A stretch of 64,000 nt of DNA from Heracleum sosnowskyi (taxonomy: Eukaryota; Streptophyta; Magnoliopsida; Apiales; Apiaceae). This document shows, in pieces, positions 47,650 to 57,875 of this stretch. How positions within the stretch are numbered: position 1 is the stretch's first letter; each line of letters starts with the position of its first letter. A model generated the notes under the pieces. That model was given only the letters and a program-made list of their open reading frames with translations. It was not told the DNA's origin and ran no database searches. The translations under genes and the position numbers were made by a program. The stretch is taken from assembly GCA_030848705.1 (NCBI GenBank), contig CM061245.1:37700711-37764710 (forward strand), written 5' to 3'.

Positions 47650-48516
47650 GAATGAAAATCCCTAATTCGAACAAGAACCCTAATTTAATTCGAATATTGA
47701 AAAATTCATAATAAATCGAAAAATTACCAGATGATGATATGGTTTGAAGATTCCGAAACTAGAGATCAAGAGCTTTGATTTGAGTACTTGAACTTGAGAT
47801 TTGGATTTAAATAACACCTTCAAAATTGATTTTGATTTTCGAGAACACGAAAAACACGGTTCGGGAATTTTTGTATTTTTGTATATATTTAATACGGATT
47901 ATAGGAAGGATAATGTACGATTCGTCTTTTTATAATTAGTGGAAAATAATTCCCCAAACGACATTTTTGGATCGATATCGATCCACTGGATCGCTTTAAA
48001 CCTTTAATAAAGTAAAATTCACGTTTTACGAGGTGATAACTATCCACAAGGACTGATAGTTATCCATATCAATACATATCATTTATATAACGAATGCTCA
48101 AGGGTACTGGGGCTATAATAGATGTATTATTGATATGAACGATAAATCAATCGCCCTAAACAATTAGGGTTCAGAATAATTTTTCTTTCTTTGAATAAAA
48201 CAATTACTATTGATAGTGTCAGGTAATAAGGAATATAATGATACGAAGAAATCTTCCAATAATGATTCAGATACGAAAGACGAAGGAATAATAATGATGT
48301 ACAAAATTTCAACGGGGCCCTTGAATTTTCAAAACGGGGCTCAAAACTGAAGATATTTCTAAATGAAAAGATATTCGAAAGGGGCTTTCGACACATCAAT
48401 TAACATACTATTACTCAATAACCTTAATCATTAAGACTCCAATTACTCCACATAAATTATTTTACACATAAAATATAATTTATATTATTAATAAAGTTCA
48501 CGGATATTACAGAATC

Positions 48517-49060
48517 CATTCCATTCGATGCTCATCTTCGGCCATAGTTGTGTTGTTCTTAGGCTTCAATCCTAGCTTGTTCTTCATGATTTCTTTCTAG
48601 ACTTCAAGTGGTTCTAAGTTAGTTACTTTTTGTTTTAGTGTGTGTACATTTACACATACTAAGTCCCGGATCCTAGTTCGTATCTCTTTGAGTTTCTCGT
48701 TTACGAGAAATCTTTTGTTTCGGCTTTAAGCCATCGGAAGAAACCAAAGAGTCATAAACTAGTTATTATAAATTAGTAGTGGTTTATAAAGGCTTCCCCA
48801 CCTAAGTTAAGGAGTGTGTTTTAGTGAAAAATCTCGTGTCCAGGGAGTAGCTCGCGGACTGGACTAGGGGTGTTCGAATCCGTTAGGGGATTGCGGGCAT
48901 CGCGAACCAGGATAAAATCGACTATCTCATACTCTTTATATTTCTCCTTTATATTCCGCACTTTACATTACTTATTTATAAGTAATTAATTTTAAAAGGA
49001 GAAAGAAATTTTTAAACGTCAAGCTCAACTCTTGCTTATTTCACCGCCCTTGTGGACCTA
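48517..49060. other. Old sequence right of the solo LTR; copia-LTR-like wording
   Basis: The first about 100 bp continue the minus-strand reading of 43177-43506. From about 48780 the plus strand resembles the 3' half of a copia LTR: a 'GGGAGTAGCTCGCGGACTGG' block, 'GCGAACCAGGATAAAATCG', 'TATTCCGCACTTTAC' and a C-rich 'TTTCACCGCCCTTGTGGACC' near 49040. No primer site follows. The identification is tentative. Confidence 0.35.
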
Positions 49061-49062
49061 TC

Positions 49063-50440
49063 ACGGTAATTAAGTAAAATCACTAAATACCGACCGTCCG
49101 TTCCACTATCAAACTTTTAATATTTCTTCTTTAATAATACTAGCTTAAAACACGTGCGTTGCGCAAATTGTTTTAATAATTGTCCGTGATATTTTTGTAA
49201 AAGTAGGAGATACGGAGGTTAAAATATGTAATATGTTTAAATAATTAAAAGTATTAAAATAGGTTTAAAAGAGATTATTAATGGTTTTTCTCTGATATTT
49301 TTGAAAAATGAGGGGTTTTAGTAAGAAAATAGAAAAAATAACATGTTTCACTTAAACAAAGGTAATTACCGGTGATATTTTTTTCAAAAGGAGGAAATTT
49401 TATTAGAAAAATAGAAAAAATAATGGGTTTTAGCTGAAAAAAGTAATTGATTATAAATAGGTACTGTTATTATTTAATAATATTTTTTATAAATAAGTAA
49501 GAGTAATTAGGTAAAAACACTTATGTACGGAGGAACTAAACTTTTAATGTTTCGTGTTTTATATTATAGTATAGACTAGCTTAAAAATCGTGCTGTGCAC
49601 CAATCGTAAATTGTTGTTTTATTGTTTTTTTTAATATTCTTTTAATTGTATTTGTTTAAAAAAATAGGTAAGCATGTAAAATAGCTAAATGTTTTTAAAT
49701 AATTAAAAGCATTAAAATAGATTTTAAAATATATAAGTAAGGATTTGACTGTTATATTTTTGGAAAATGGGGGGTTTTAGTAAGGAAAAATATGTAAGGA
49801 AAAATAGAAAATGTAATCTGTTTAGTTAAAAAAGGTAATTGTCCGTGATATTTTTGAAAAATGAGTGGCTTTTTGTAAAAAATAAATCCAAAAGGTAATG
49901 TGTTTAGGTGAAAAAGGTAATTGGTTATATATAGGTAATTTAATTATTTAATACCAAAATATTTGTACCAACCAACAAAACTTTTAATATTTCGTCTATT
50001 ACATTACCCGTGCAATGCAATGCAAATTATTTTTAATCATTGTTATTTTTCTTATTTACATTTTAATATTTTATTAACTGCATTTGTTAATAAAAATAAG
50101 TAAGTGTGTTAATTTTTTTAAATAATTTAAAATATTAAAATAAATTTTAAAATAAATAAGTAACGGGTTGCGTGTGATATTTTTGGAAAATGAGGGGTTT
50201 TAGTAAGGAAATATAGAAAAAGTAACTTGTTTTAGTAAGTGTGTTAATTTTTTTAAATAATTTAAAATATTAAAATAAATAAGTAAGTGTTTGCTAGTGA
50301 TATTTTGGAAAAAGAGAGATTTTAGTATGTTATTATTTAAAAATATTTTTTTAAAATAAGTAATGGTAATTAAGTAAAATAACTTTGGTACGGACCGACC
50401 ATACTTTTAATGTTTTGTCTATTATATAATACTATCTATA
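49063..50440 (+). repeat. Diverged tandem repeat of about 430 bp, three units
   Basis: The anchor word AAACTTTTAAT/ATACTTTTAAT lies at 49111, 49538, 49978 and 50401. Each anchor is preceded by TAATTAAGTAAAA-type text and followed, in the first two, by ACTAGCTTAAAA and a CGTGC...GCAC palindromic core. GTGATATTTTTG(G/A)AAAA(T/A)G(A/G)G recurs once or twice per unit. The ACTAGCTTAAAACACGTGCGTTGCGC block, read on the minus strand, resembles Helitron 3' ends (hairpin then CTAGT), so these may be stacked Helitron-related ends. No coding sequence was seen. Confidence 0.6.
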
Positions 50441-50459
50441 GTATATATATATGCAATTT

Positions 50460-51297
50460 AGGGGCAAAATTAGCCGGGAAAATGACGATAAAGTTACAAT
50501 TTTACTCATGTATGTTAAAAAATTGTAAAAATGCCACTCGTTTATAAATTATGCTAAAAATATGTTTCAACCATTGTACTACATTACTCTTTGGGTTCAC
50601 TAAAAAAATTTATTAGATAAGCCACATATTCTTCGGTTGTCCTAATTTATTTTATTTTAACTTTTGAGTAAAATAAAATGTTAGTTTAATACATTTACAT
50701 AACTTCATTTTTTTAGTTATCATATCTTTGTATATAACCATGTATTCAATCATCTTTACCGCACTTGTATTTTTTCGTTTAAATTTATATCAATTAATTT
50801 GTTAATTGTTATATCCATGTACTTCTATTTTATTTCTATATACTAAGTGGCATAAAATGGCCGTGAAATTACAATTTTACCCTTATTTGTTGAAAAATCT
50901 TAAAAATGTCACTCTTTATAATTTACGCTAAAAATAATGAATCTGTGTCCTCGTTACGATTCAAACCGCTGCCTTCCTGTTAGGATTTCAATGTCATAAC
51001 CATTGTACTACACTAATTTTTTATCTTATTTTAAAATTCTTATTAGATAAACCAAATCATTTCTTTTTATTCTTTTTAAAATTTAACTTTTACGTATATT
51101 AAATGTTGGTTTATGTTATCGGTATATCATCTTTTTTTAGTTTTCGTAGTTTTATATATATAACTATTAATTCAATCGTCTTTCAATTTTTTATATTACA
51201 CATATACTTTTTCAATTAAATAGATACGACTATCTATAATTTATGCTAAAATGAATGAATTTGTTTTCTCATTGGGATTCGAATACATGACTTCGTT
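50460..51297 (+). repeat. Second diverged repeat, units of about 320-380 bp
   Basis: GCC(G)GTGAAATTACAATTTTAC, TTATAATTTA(T/C)GCTAAAAA, CATTGTACTACA and TTATTAGATAA(A/G)CCA recur at about 50481/50863, 50541/50916 (again about 51237), 50572/51001 and 50615/51051. The copies are degenerate and non-coding. Confidence 0.55.
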
Positions 51298-52209
51298 TGT
51301 AATAACCCAGATTTTTGTACCTTTTAAAAGACCTTGATGAGTAGTTAAAATACGTGTGATGAAAAGCTTTTTAGACCACACTATGTAAGTGTTGGAAGAT
51401 TCAAATTTCGAAGATATAGTATTGTTGCATGAAGCAAATGAGTGAATGTAGAAGTCGTTAGTTTTCGAAGAATTCCATTTTTATAAATCGTCATATTTTC
51501 GAGGTATCGAAGAATACAAAAAGAATAACACGATCGGGAGAATTACTAAAGTAGGAATTCCATGGATATATTTTGAAGTGGAATACTTGGAAATCCTAAG
51601 GATTTACATTAATGAATTCCTACAACAAAAGGCTTTCGAAAATTTATCGAACTTTGCATGAAGGATTAAGTGATAAGTATTGGATAACAAGTATTTAAGC
51701 TAAATCCATGCAAAACCATGCAAAAAAATATAGTTCCAAGCTAACCAAGCAAACTAAACCAAACTAATACCCCTAGGAACATAGTTCCCTAAATTAGGGA
51801 AAAAGGGGGAACCAAGTTCCTGAAATTCTTGCTTTATGATGTACCATGCTTCGACTTTTAAAAAGGAAAGGGAAAAATCAGCCACACAATATGCATACAT
51901 GTATTATTGAATAACCACTTAACGCAAAAGCTAGCAAGCATGCAAGAACTCTCTCCCCCCTTCCATTTTTCTTCCATTTGGACCATAGCTCATTCATTAT
52001 ATATCTAAGGTACATTAAAAATTTGAAGATCATCCAACAAGTATTTCATGTTCAAATCCTTGCTCAAAGATGAGGGTGAATAGTAACTCCGAAAATTACT
52101 AACTTGTTTTCTTGTTTTCTTTTGTAAGTTTAAGGATAATAAACATAGATCAAGACTCCCTTAAGGCCTACAAGCTCTTGTTAGTATGTTTAAGGATTCA
52201 AGAAAGGTA
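51298..52209 (+). repeat. Tekay-like gypsy LTR, 5' part (truncated)
   Basis: Starts TGTAATAACCCAG and follows the right LTR of element A (16479 to about 17521), with shared 'AGACCACACTATGT', 'TCATCCAACAAGTATTTCATG' and 'GATCAAGACTCCCTTAAGG'. Homology stops at 52209. It is a third divergent fragment of the same LTR family. Confidence 0.75.
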
Positions 52210-52488
52210 TTTTTCCCATCCACAATCATTGCCTCTTCCACAAGGACCTCGTCCTTGTGGTATACATGGCGACCGTCTTCATGGTCAAAAACTACTTCTA
52301 ACATAAAAAAAGTCATCTATGATCAAATTTCCAGGATTGTTGATCTTTCCATTTCATTGACTCACGAACTAAGAACTTATCCTTACTAACGAAGACCATT
52401 AGGTTCACACAAAGAAAAAATGAGAGTTCTATAGCTCGCGATCCTTCGCTTTTTAAAATTTTTGAGAGAAAAATCAATATATATGTAC
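52210..52488. other. Unassigned spacer with a perfect short hairpin
   Basis: No element or gene was recognised. A 10-bp perfect stem with a 3-base loop lies at 52238-52260 (CCACAAGGAC, CTC, GTCCTTGTGG). Confidence 0.4.
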
Positions 52489-53219
52489 TGTTTGTACCAG
52501 ATTTTTCACTATACTAACGACTACAAGAATGAAGACGATCGACTATAATGCTGGACAAGTATATATAGACAACTACAACCATGACACATGTATAGGGATG
52601 ACAATATATTTAATAAAGAGATATTATATCACATTACAACATAGAAAAAACTGAGTCAATTAAAGACCGTTTCTAGAAAATAGGAACATAATTGTCCTTG
52701 ATGACTATAGAATGCATTGACGAGTATCCAACAGTTGGAGGACTGAGTCAACCCGTCCCAGAAGTTTAGGAGATAAATCAGCCACCTTTCCTTGGAGATA
52801 GCAACGAGAGGGCAACCACCACCTGAAAAATAGGATCATGGAGCAGTTATGGATCAGCTATAAATACATTCAAGAACAAGAATAAAAGGGTAGGATTATT
52901 ATTGATTATTCTTAGGTATTTAGCATATTTATCTTATGGCTATGTAGTGACGAGTAGATCCTGGGGGAGTAGGCAGTTTATACATTTTACTTCATAAATT
53001 GTACTAGTATCATTTTATTTCAATCATTCTAGTGGATTACTTTGGTTGGGACACTTCCACCCGCGGTTTTTATCATTTCAAAAGGGGTTTTCCGCGTCAC
53101 CAAAAGATTATATCTTTTTCTTTTCATTTTCTTTTACGTACTCGTCCTCTATTTTTTATTACTGATTTACTTATACGAAATCTAGTAAACTTAGCTTTTA
53201 GCCCTGCAAAATTTTAACA
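52489..53219 (+). repeat. 5' LTR of a Tat-like gypsy element
   Basis: It runs from TGTTTGTACC to TTTTAACA (about 731 bp) and is followed by a 'TTGGCACCGTCTGTGGG' primer region. A TATA-like GCTATAAATA lies at about 52859. The start is inferred from the TG dinucleotide and typical wording; no partner LTR or TSD is available. Confidence 0.55.
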
Positions 53220-53227
53220 AAATAGAT

Positions 53228-53243
53228 TGGCACCGTCTGTGGG
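53228..53243 (+). other. Primer-binding region TGGCACCGTCTGTGGG of the Tat-like element
   Basis: It closely resembles the TGGCGCCGTCTGTGGG seen after the 5' LTR of many plant Tat-lineage gypsy elements, with A for G at the fifth base. It lies eight bases after the LTR end. Confidence 0.7.
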
Positions 53244-53261
53244 AAACTAGCTAAGAATTTA

Positions 53262-53460
53262 CATGATTTCTACGGCAATGGAGGAAGGATCAAAAGAAAG
53301 GGAGAAGATGACAAACGACAACGACGAAGGAAAATTATCAGCCATCAAAAAGCTATAATCTGACATAGAGGAGCTACGTTTTGAAAATGTATCTCTAAAG
53401 GCGAAATTGAATTCATCTAAATAATCAAAGGTGGGTTCTAAAAAGATCATACCGATAACT
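53262..53460 (+). pseudogene. Tat-like gypsy gag, N-terminal piece
   Basis: The frame from about 53262 reads 'MISTAMEEGSKEREKMTNDN', then a stop (TAA about 53356), then a coiled-coil-like 'SDIEELRFENVSLKAKLNS' with another stop. Text of the same protein seems to resume at 60591. The break is caused by gypsy element B. Confidence 0.5.
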
Positions 53461-53649
53461 CGGGTCCCATAGAGGTGGGTTCTTTAAAGTCTGATTAACA
53501 TATATATTACCATAGAGGAGCTTTCGAATGATTTATAGTCTCCTTTGTTCGTTGAACCAGCTCGGGTCCTGATAACTTTCGTTTGTTGGCTTCTTCCTAC
53601 CGTAGGGGAGATAGATACTTCTTTTCGTAACTAGCTTCATACGGGGCAT

Positions 53650-55600
53650 CCCCACACTAGTACAATAATTATAGATACATGAATTTTCTATCAGCGATAA
53701 GTGATCAATCTAACTACCCTTGAAATCCAAGGCACACGCGCTCAATGTAACCTCGATTTTATGAATAGTTCTTTTGGTCGGTCCGTCGGTCTGCGAATCC
53801 TAAGTAGTGCTCATGTTCAATATTGTTGCCAAACACTTTTAAAAACTCTGTCTGACGCAATTTCTACTAAAACTCCATGTCGCACCACTATCTTTTCCAT
53901 ATCAATATTTATAAACCTTTCCATTGAAGATCTCTCGTTGATGAGGACAATCAGAGTAGACTTATTAAATCAATCAATTATAACCCAACTAACGTCATGG
54001 TTCGATTTGGTCCTTGGTAATTCTACCACAAAATCCATTACAATAACTTACATTCCCATCCTGGAATCTCTACGGTTGTGATAGTCCACTAAGTCTTTTC
54101 TTTCATTCTCTGACATGTCTAGCATTTACTTAATAATCGATAATTTCCTTCTTTATATCCGGCCACCAATAATATTCTATTAAATCTCTACGTAATCTTA
54201 ACTTCAAACTTCATCCTTTCAATTTCTCTTAGTAGTCGTTCCGAAGAAATTTGCATTCTTAATCTTTCTTTCCTATTTAAAATGTCGGTCACCTTATTGG
54301 CCTTTCCTTAGTGATAGTGAATTTCACACTCAAAGTCTTTGATCAGTTCCAACTATAATCCCTACCTCGCGCCACTCGTTTCTTTGTAAAGATATATTAA
54401 AGGCTATTGTGAAAAAAAGAAAATCCACATTTCTCCATAAAGTTGAAGTCTCAAAATTTTCAGTGTGAACATAATAGCGGCTAACTCCAAGTCGGGTTTA
54501 GGATATCTTATCTCATGCTGCTTAAGTTGCTTAGACGCATCACTATAAATCACAAAGTCCCCTTTATCAACAGGTATTTATAACATCGGGGTCGTTACTA
54601 ACTTCTACTTCAATCCTTAAACCTCTATTCATTCAATCCATGGGTACATCAAAATATCGTCTATGAATACAATAATCAATTTGTCTAAAAACTTTATCCT
54701 CTAAATCTATAAAGGTTGCTGGCGCATGTCAACCCAAACTACATCGCCAAAAACTCATAATGTACATATCAGTGCGAACGACCATCTTTGGCACATCACT
54801 TTGGTAATCTTAAGTGGGTGATTCTCTGTCCTCAAATCTATCTTTGAAAAGTAAATTGCTTCCTTTAATTGGTCAAACAATTCATCTTTTCTTTGTATGA
54901 GGTTTCTACTTCCGATGGTTAGTTCATCAACTCTCTATAGTATGTATACAGTGTCATGCTACCATTCCTTTCTCAAAACTGGTGCCTATCGGTATGGGGC
55001 CATGGATACTGGTGCGGTCCATGGTACTAAATGAATGACAAATATTATAACTCTATCTATTTGAAATCCTGGGAGATCATTAGAAAATATATCCATAAAA
55101 TAATTCACTACTGGGTTATCTTTTATACTTGGTATCAAAATTCACATGTGCTAAATAAGCTTCATATCCTTGGAGGTCAAACTCTCCCTCGTCCGACAAT
55201 CAAAATTCTTATTTTCTTACCTTCTGAATCTATTTGCGCCTCATAATTGATCGATCGGTCTATTTCAAAATTTCATCGAATCCTCCTAACTTGAAGGGAA
55301 TTAAATCTATATATAACTTTTGCCTCAAATCTCAACTTCACGTTGTGGGCCAACAACATTCACCATAATAATTACATACTTTTCTATCTTTATTGCTAGG
55401 GCTTCTCAGGAATTCCACATACCTATCTCCCTCGTAGTTCCTCAAACTCTATTTTCTTTATACTCATTTCTTTCCCAGCCATTTTGTTTTCCATTCCCTA
55501 TTACAGTCGTTTCATGAATCAACATAGCATAATCAGTCATTTCGAACACTCCGTCATTCTGAATTTCCATCATATGAAATGAACCTTGACCATTTTCGTA
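53650..55600 (-). pseudogene. Gypsy element B pol remnant
   Basis: Reading right to left: 'APVSMAPYR' (about 54985) and 'DELFDQLKEAIYFSKIDLRT' (about 54890-54830) are reverse transcriptase. 'YEFL'-like text near 54755 follows. RNase H gives 'KQLKQHEIRYPKPDLELAAI' (about 54520). Integrase gives 'MDFVVELPRT' (about 54035), 'VIIDRF'-like text and 'QTDG' (about 53790). Frames shift often. Order and wording match Tekay chromoviruses and element A. No catalytic site is cleanly preserved. The plus-strand frame at 53701-54081 is its shadow. Confidence 0.75.
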
Positions 55601-57860
55601 GCTTCGATTCATAATTTGTCGTACTAATCTATTTTTATTTTAGTTCTAAAACTTCAACATTATATCTCTTTCCAAATACTAAGGAAAATACTTGCATGGT
55701 ACACAGAATATTTTAAGCAACATAATATTTTATAAAAACTTTGTAAGAATTCTCGTCGAGTGGGCGACCTTGTTAGGTCTCAATCAAATTATCCTTTAGA
55801 AATTTCATCATCATAATTCACTGCATATAAAATGCGCTGTGAACTCACTTAAATAAATTTAACCGAAAGTTGAACTTAGTGAAATAATAACTAGTCCATT
55901 TCAAGAAACATTAACAACTAGCTGAACAAAAGTTGCTAGTTCGATTAGTGTGGGATGCAACATCTAGCTAGGATGATTAGCTAGATTTTCATCATATTGT
56001 TAAAATTTCAACTAGTTAGAACAATTAACTAGTCACTCATAATGGCATATACAATTAGCCAGTTTCAATCTACTAGTACAAAATCTATACATCGTAGCAA
56101 AAGAAAGAAACAAAACAAAATTTTGACTACTCGAATAACGAATTGAAAGGAAGAGTAAATAAGCTTGGGACGAACAAGGTAATTATAAACTTTGAATAGA
56201 ATATAAGCTTTGAATAGAAAGTTCTTGGTATCGGAACAATCGATAACCTCCCATCAAATATTTCTCATCAGTGAAACGGTCCACCCAAAGGTGCCTCCGT
56301 ACATATACTTTATCAAATTCTTTAATAGAATTGAATTCAGAAGGCCAATATCAAATTGATATCCTTTCTACGATTTCAACGCCTGAGGTACAAATCTCAT
56401 CTTGAATAGAAGAAAATAATTCATGAGGAATCTCTGAAATATATATCATCTATGTTTTAAACAAATAGTTATATATTTATGAACTCGACTGAGGCGTTCA
56501 AGTACGAAAGACGGAATCGAATATCAAATAATCGTTGGAGAATATTCATCAAATAATTAAGGAAATATTAATTGAACATTCCTTAGATAATTGAAAGAAT
56601 AAGAAAAAAAAAATATAGACCTAGAAGGATAGATGAATAATGGTTCCCTCTTCAGGTCGTCCTAGAGCATGAACAAAGCGCTCTGGTGAGTAATGGTAAC
56701 TTAATTTTGCGTTTTTATACCTTAAAGGTAATAAGAGGAGAAAAAGAAAAGAAATAAAATGAATATAGCAATTGTTGGTTGCATCCCAAGTTTGAAGTAG
56801 GAAACTGGAAGGGCTACCTGACATGAACTATTCAAGGTAACGCGGGCATGAACAATTTCAGATTAAGTAGTGCATCAGTAAGTAAATACTGAAAAAAGTC
56901 AATGGTCATCATAAGTTCTAACATCACCAGTACGAGGATGATCACCTCTCATCACCTTCATAATATAGGATACTAACTAAATGGTCTCTCAAAATCATAT
57001 CAAAGTTATTTAATAGCTTGGGGGTCCATAAACACATCTGTCATTCCCCTATAGTTATCCAATATTGGTGTCTTCCACGGTCGAATCGATATGTCCACCG
57101 AAGATGGAGGCCTGCTAGTTTAATATTTACGCAGTCTCTAATAAGAGTTGTATCGAAAGAATCCAATTCCAAAATCAAGGGCCTTCCTCCCGGTAGGTTC
57201 TGAGATCGTCGTAGTTCTCGTTGCAACCATATGCAACTTCATTAAAGTCATGCCATCAATTCCCAACATTCTTGATCGCTGAGTTGAATCATCATGGCCC
57301 ACCATACGAGCATACTCATGACGTAGTCTAGCGCACCCGTCTTACGATAACGTTCTCGTGATATATACACAATCTTCCTCGAGGGCCACAAAATTCTCAA
57401 TGGTGTAGTAGACACTATCTCTGGTAGAGTCATCGCTCGCGGGGGATTGAAACCTCATAAACAATAAGTGCCTTTAATTAATTCGGGTAACTAAGTAACC
57501 TTAATTGCGTAAAAAGTTTAAACATCTTGGTTCTCACATATGTCGCCTCCTCAAGGGCAAACTATGAAGGACTACGATTAAAAAGTTTCGTTCCAATCAA
57601 TTCAACCAATAGTATGGGCTATACCGCCTATATCCTCGATAAATCATATACAACTCTAAACTCTATCTTCTCATCATTCTGATGACCTCTTAAGATTCTA
57701 TCAGTCCTACTATAAGACCTTGAGGAAACATTCCAATCTTAAGTTTCTCAATGGTACTACATCCGGTACTCCAATAACGAACTCCATATGAGTTCTTACG
57801 TTAACCTCTCATTTAGACATCACTCTTAACACTCTCGTATCTGAGTACTATAACTTATTG
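55600..57860 (-). other. Unrecognised internal region of element B, shared with element A
   Basis: Collinear with 11700-13800 of element A: 'RPWKTPILDNYRG' (about 57080), 'KGYQFDIGLLNSIL' (about 56350), and the CTAGTT-rich stretch (about 55890-56060). It carries extra sequence around 56500-56770 that A lacks. It has short frames (57248-57433, 57041-57226 on the minus strand) but no known domain, zinc knuckle or protease site. Confidence 0.55.
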
Positions 57861-57872
57861 CTCTGATACCAT
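57861..57872 (-). other. Primer-binding site of gypsy element B
   Basis: The plus strand shows GCTCTGATACCA, the reverse of TGGTATCAGAGC, three bases from the LTR end. Confidence 0.85.
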
Positions 57873-57875
57873 TTC

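Larger units (their letters stand above)
43507..48511 (-). repeat. Solo gypsy-type LTR, 5.0 kb including a nested insertion
   Basis: On the minus strand it runs from TGTAATATCCG to GGAGGGCGTCACA. Perfect 5-bp duplications GAATC flank it (43502-43506 and 48512-48516). No primer site, polypurine tract or pol lies inside, so it is a solo LTR left by LTR-LTR recombination. Without the nested element at 46419-47649 it is about 3.8 kb. It holds a 99-bp tandem repeat (44201-44698) and a repeated ACGGGTCGGGAAGAACA word near 45745. ORFs in it (for example 43791-44150, 48127-48399) show no domain. Confidence 0.87.

Noticed and set aside
53701..54081. Plus-strand ORF of 126 aa
   Set aside because: The minus strand here encodes gypsy integrase words (MDFVVELPRT, QTDG); the plus frame is a shadow.
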